From positions 126,501 through 190,500 of the forward strand of contig RPFO01000715.1 in NCBI GenBank assembly GCA_009746045.1: a stretch of 64,000 bases of DNA. The letters run 5' to 3'. Positions 62,523-64,000 of this stretch are shown here, in pieces. Numbering within the stretch: the stretch's first letter is position 1; every line of letters starts with the position of its first letter. Below the pieces are notes generated by a model that did not search any database, was not told the origin of the DNA, and saw only the letters and a program-made list of their open reading frames with translations. Position numbers and translations under genes: made by a program. The stretch is from Mesostigma viride (lineage: Eukaryota; Streptophyta; Mesostigmatophyceae; Mesostigmatales; Mesostigmataceae).

Positions 62523-63640
62523 TCCGGTAAGAGATTTTCGCAGTTTGGCTGTTTCGAAACGTTAATTAAGTGAGATGCCTTCGGATCAGGAGACTCACAC
62601 AGCCGCGAAATCATGCCAAAGGTCATATGTTCGATCCCTTGCTGGTAGCTTCTGAGCTTTCTTATTTTCTGTGTTCCGCGGAATCTCAGATTTGGGCCGC
62701 TAGCGTTTTCACGTTTGTTGCTTTCTGATCCGACGACAACGTTGTGCCTTGCTCGTGTGACATCTGGCGCATGGTGTGATTCATGTGTATGGTGCTGCCT
62801 TGCCACATGGGGCTGCTTTGCCATAAGAGTGAGTGTTGGGTTCTACACATTTGCTGCATGGACCGTTAGGTGCTGGTGAGCTCTTCCTTGTAGAATGGTG
62901 ATGTCTATGTCAAGGATCCGATGTCTTTTTTTTCTCTTGCACTGCTTTCATTTTAGGGGGAATTATAGGTGTCATTATTTTGGCATTTGAAGGTATAGAT
63001 GTTTATCTGCAAGGGCCTGTTTTTTTTCCCCCGGCCTCTTGCATGCATGGATGTGTAGAATTGTATGTTGATGGAATTATGATTTGCCATACACATTTGC
63101 TGCATGGATTTTTAGGTGGTGCTGAGCTCAAGATCCTTGTGGAACGCTTACATCTATGTCAAGGATCTGATTTCTTTTCCTCTTGCGTATATTGTGTCGG
63201 TTTGTTTATTTCTTGCAGGGACCACGAGAGTAAAATGCAAGCGGTTCCACTTTCAAGTCAGCATGTGACGCCCTGTCGACCGGCCCGCTTTGTTAGCTAG
63301 CTACCATATAGTATTTGATGATAGGCATTGAATGCAGAAGATGTCATAACGCCGTAACAGACTGTGTTGAATAGGCATTGAATGCAGAAGATGTCATAAC
63401 GCCATAACAGACTGTGTTGAACAGGCATATTTGAATGCCGTAGATGTACATAACCCCATAACAGTGTTGAATAGTTGAATCAACGGGTTCTTGCAGCTGT
63501 AAACATTAAAATTATTCAAACATTTAATGAAAAAATCATTATTGTTGCTGTTTTGAACAGCGGTTGTTACTAGCACTGCATGCATGTGTCTGCTGCCAGC
63601 ATATTGCATTATGGGTGTGTTTTTCAGCGCTGTGTTTTCT
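62523..63640. other. Right interior of the CACTA-like frame
   Basis: I see no convincing gene. Two imperfect direct copies of about 90 bp (TTGCTGCATGGA...GTCAAGGATC) lie at about 62848 and 63096. Three tandem units of about 57 bp (GGCATTGAATGCAGAAGATG...) run from 63322 to 63470. A B-box-like TTCGATCCC occurs at about 62630, without a foldable tRNA. Confidence 0.5.
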
Positions 63641-63964
63641 CACGTCTCTCACGTCCTGTTTTTCTCACTTTTCTCACTTTTCTCACTCTTCTCACGTCCT
63701 GATTTTCTCACTTTTCTCACGTTTCACACCTCCCGTTTTTCTCACTTATCTCACGTCCTGTTTTTTGAGATTTTTCTCACGTTTTTCCCCTTTTTTCACC
63801 TTTTTGGGGCAATCTCACCCGGGTGAGATTGCCCTTTTCTCACCCATTCTCACCCATTTCTCACCCTATTTTCTCACTTTTCTCACCCATTCTCACCCAT
63901 TTCTCACCCTTTTTCTCACCCATCTCACCCTTTTTCTCACCTTTTCTCACCCATTCTCAAAGCC
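63640..63964 (-). repeat. Right subterminal TGAGAAA array
   Basis: Dense TTTCTCAC/TCTCACCC motifs, complementary to those at 48542-48850, directly inside the right terminus GAGTTCCTAGTG. The array explains the open but meaningless Phe/Ser/Leu-rich frames here. Confidence 0.8.
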
Positions 63965-63976
63965 GAGTTCCTAGTG

Positions 63977-64000
63977 CTTGTCGTGGGTGAGCTTGTCTGA
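63977..64000 (-). other. Probable continuation of the interrupted LINE
   Basis: Only 24 bp remain. If the CACTA-like boundaries are right, this is the LINE sequence that lay next to 48529 before insertion. It is too short to confirm. Confidence 0.3.

Larger units (their letters stand above)
48530..63976. mobile_element. CACTA-like element or frame, 15.4 kb, with nested insertions
   Basis: The outer ends are CACTAGGAACTC at 48530-48541 and its exact complement at 63965-63976. Just inside each end is a long array of TGAGAAA/TTTCTCA motifs, in inverted orientation at the two ends. A CACTA terminus with dense subterminal motifs is characteristic of CACTA/EnSpm transposons. The flanks share only a 2-bp CT, so the target duplication is weak. 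About 12.4 kb of the interior is made of later insertions (LINE copy 3 and Copia-2). No CACTA transposase is recognisable. Confidence 0.65.

Noticed and set aside
63564-63974. A Phe/Ser/Leu-rich 136-codon ORF at the right end.
   Set aside because: It is a reading of the TTTCTCAC subterminal array.

Overview
This window is eukaryotic nuclear DNA made almost entirely of nested transposable elements, and I found no convincing single-copy host gene. The evidence for a eukaryote is direct: two chromodomain Ty3/gypsy elements, two Ty1/copia-type elements, L1-type LINE fragments with (TTAA)n tails, and hAT-, pogo-, CACTA- and piggyBac-like DNA transposons, plus GT-AG introns. The host is probably an alga or another protist or plant-like lineage, but the sequence does not let me name it.

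Layout. Copia-1 (507-6733, minus; TSD ACTTC) is followed by a small TA-flanked MITE. A full-length ORF1-only LINE (7789-21795, minus) lies between 16-bp target duplications at 7773-7788 and 21796-21811. It was later split by Gypsy-1 (8614-19394, plus; TSD AGCAC) and by an array of four palindromes (19676-20894; TSD CACGC). LINE fragments fill 22186-24379. Gypsy-2 (24380-47683, minus; TSD CCTGG) interrupts a LINE reverse transcriptase gene that resumes at 47684. It contains four younger insertions: a hAT element in its 3' LTR (24715-26464), a TIR element in its chromodomain (28761-32158), and pogo-type elements in its RNase H (34113-39379) and leader (43505-46928). From 48530 to 63976 there is a CACTA-like frame with inverted subterminal TGAGAAA arrays. 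It holds a third ORF1-only LINE copy (itself hit by a small TIR element) and Copia-2 (52313-62517; TSD CTCTC), whose reverse transcriptase is split by a piggyBac-like insertion in a TTAA site.

How the genes work together. Each LTR element carries its own gag, protease, integrase and reverse transcriptase/RNase H. Both chromoviruses add an extra ORF between the chromodomain and the 3' LTR, and Gypsy-1 adds a small viroplasmin/RNase H1-N-like ORF ahead of gag. The two copia-type elements share an unusual domain order: integrase, then a protease-like domain, then reverse transcriptase. Their LTR termini are AG...CT rather than TG...CA. The ORF1-only LINEs seem to depend on ORF2 LINEs, with which they share a structured 3' hairpin. 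Near-identical LTRs in Copia-2, Gypsy-1 and Gypsy-2 despite many nested insertions imply a recent burst of transposition.

All assignments come from reading motifs and repeats by eye. Frameshift positions and N-termini of several ORFs are uncertain.
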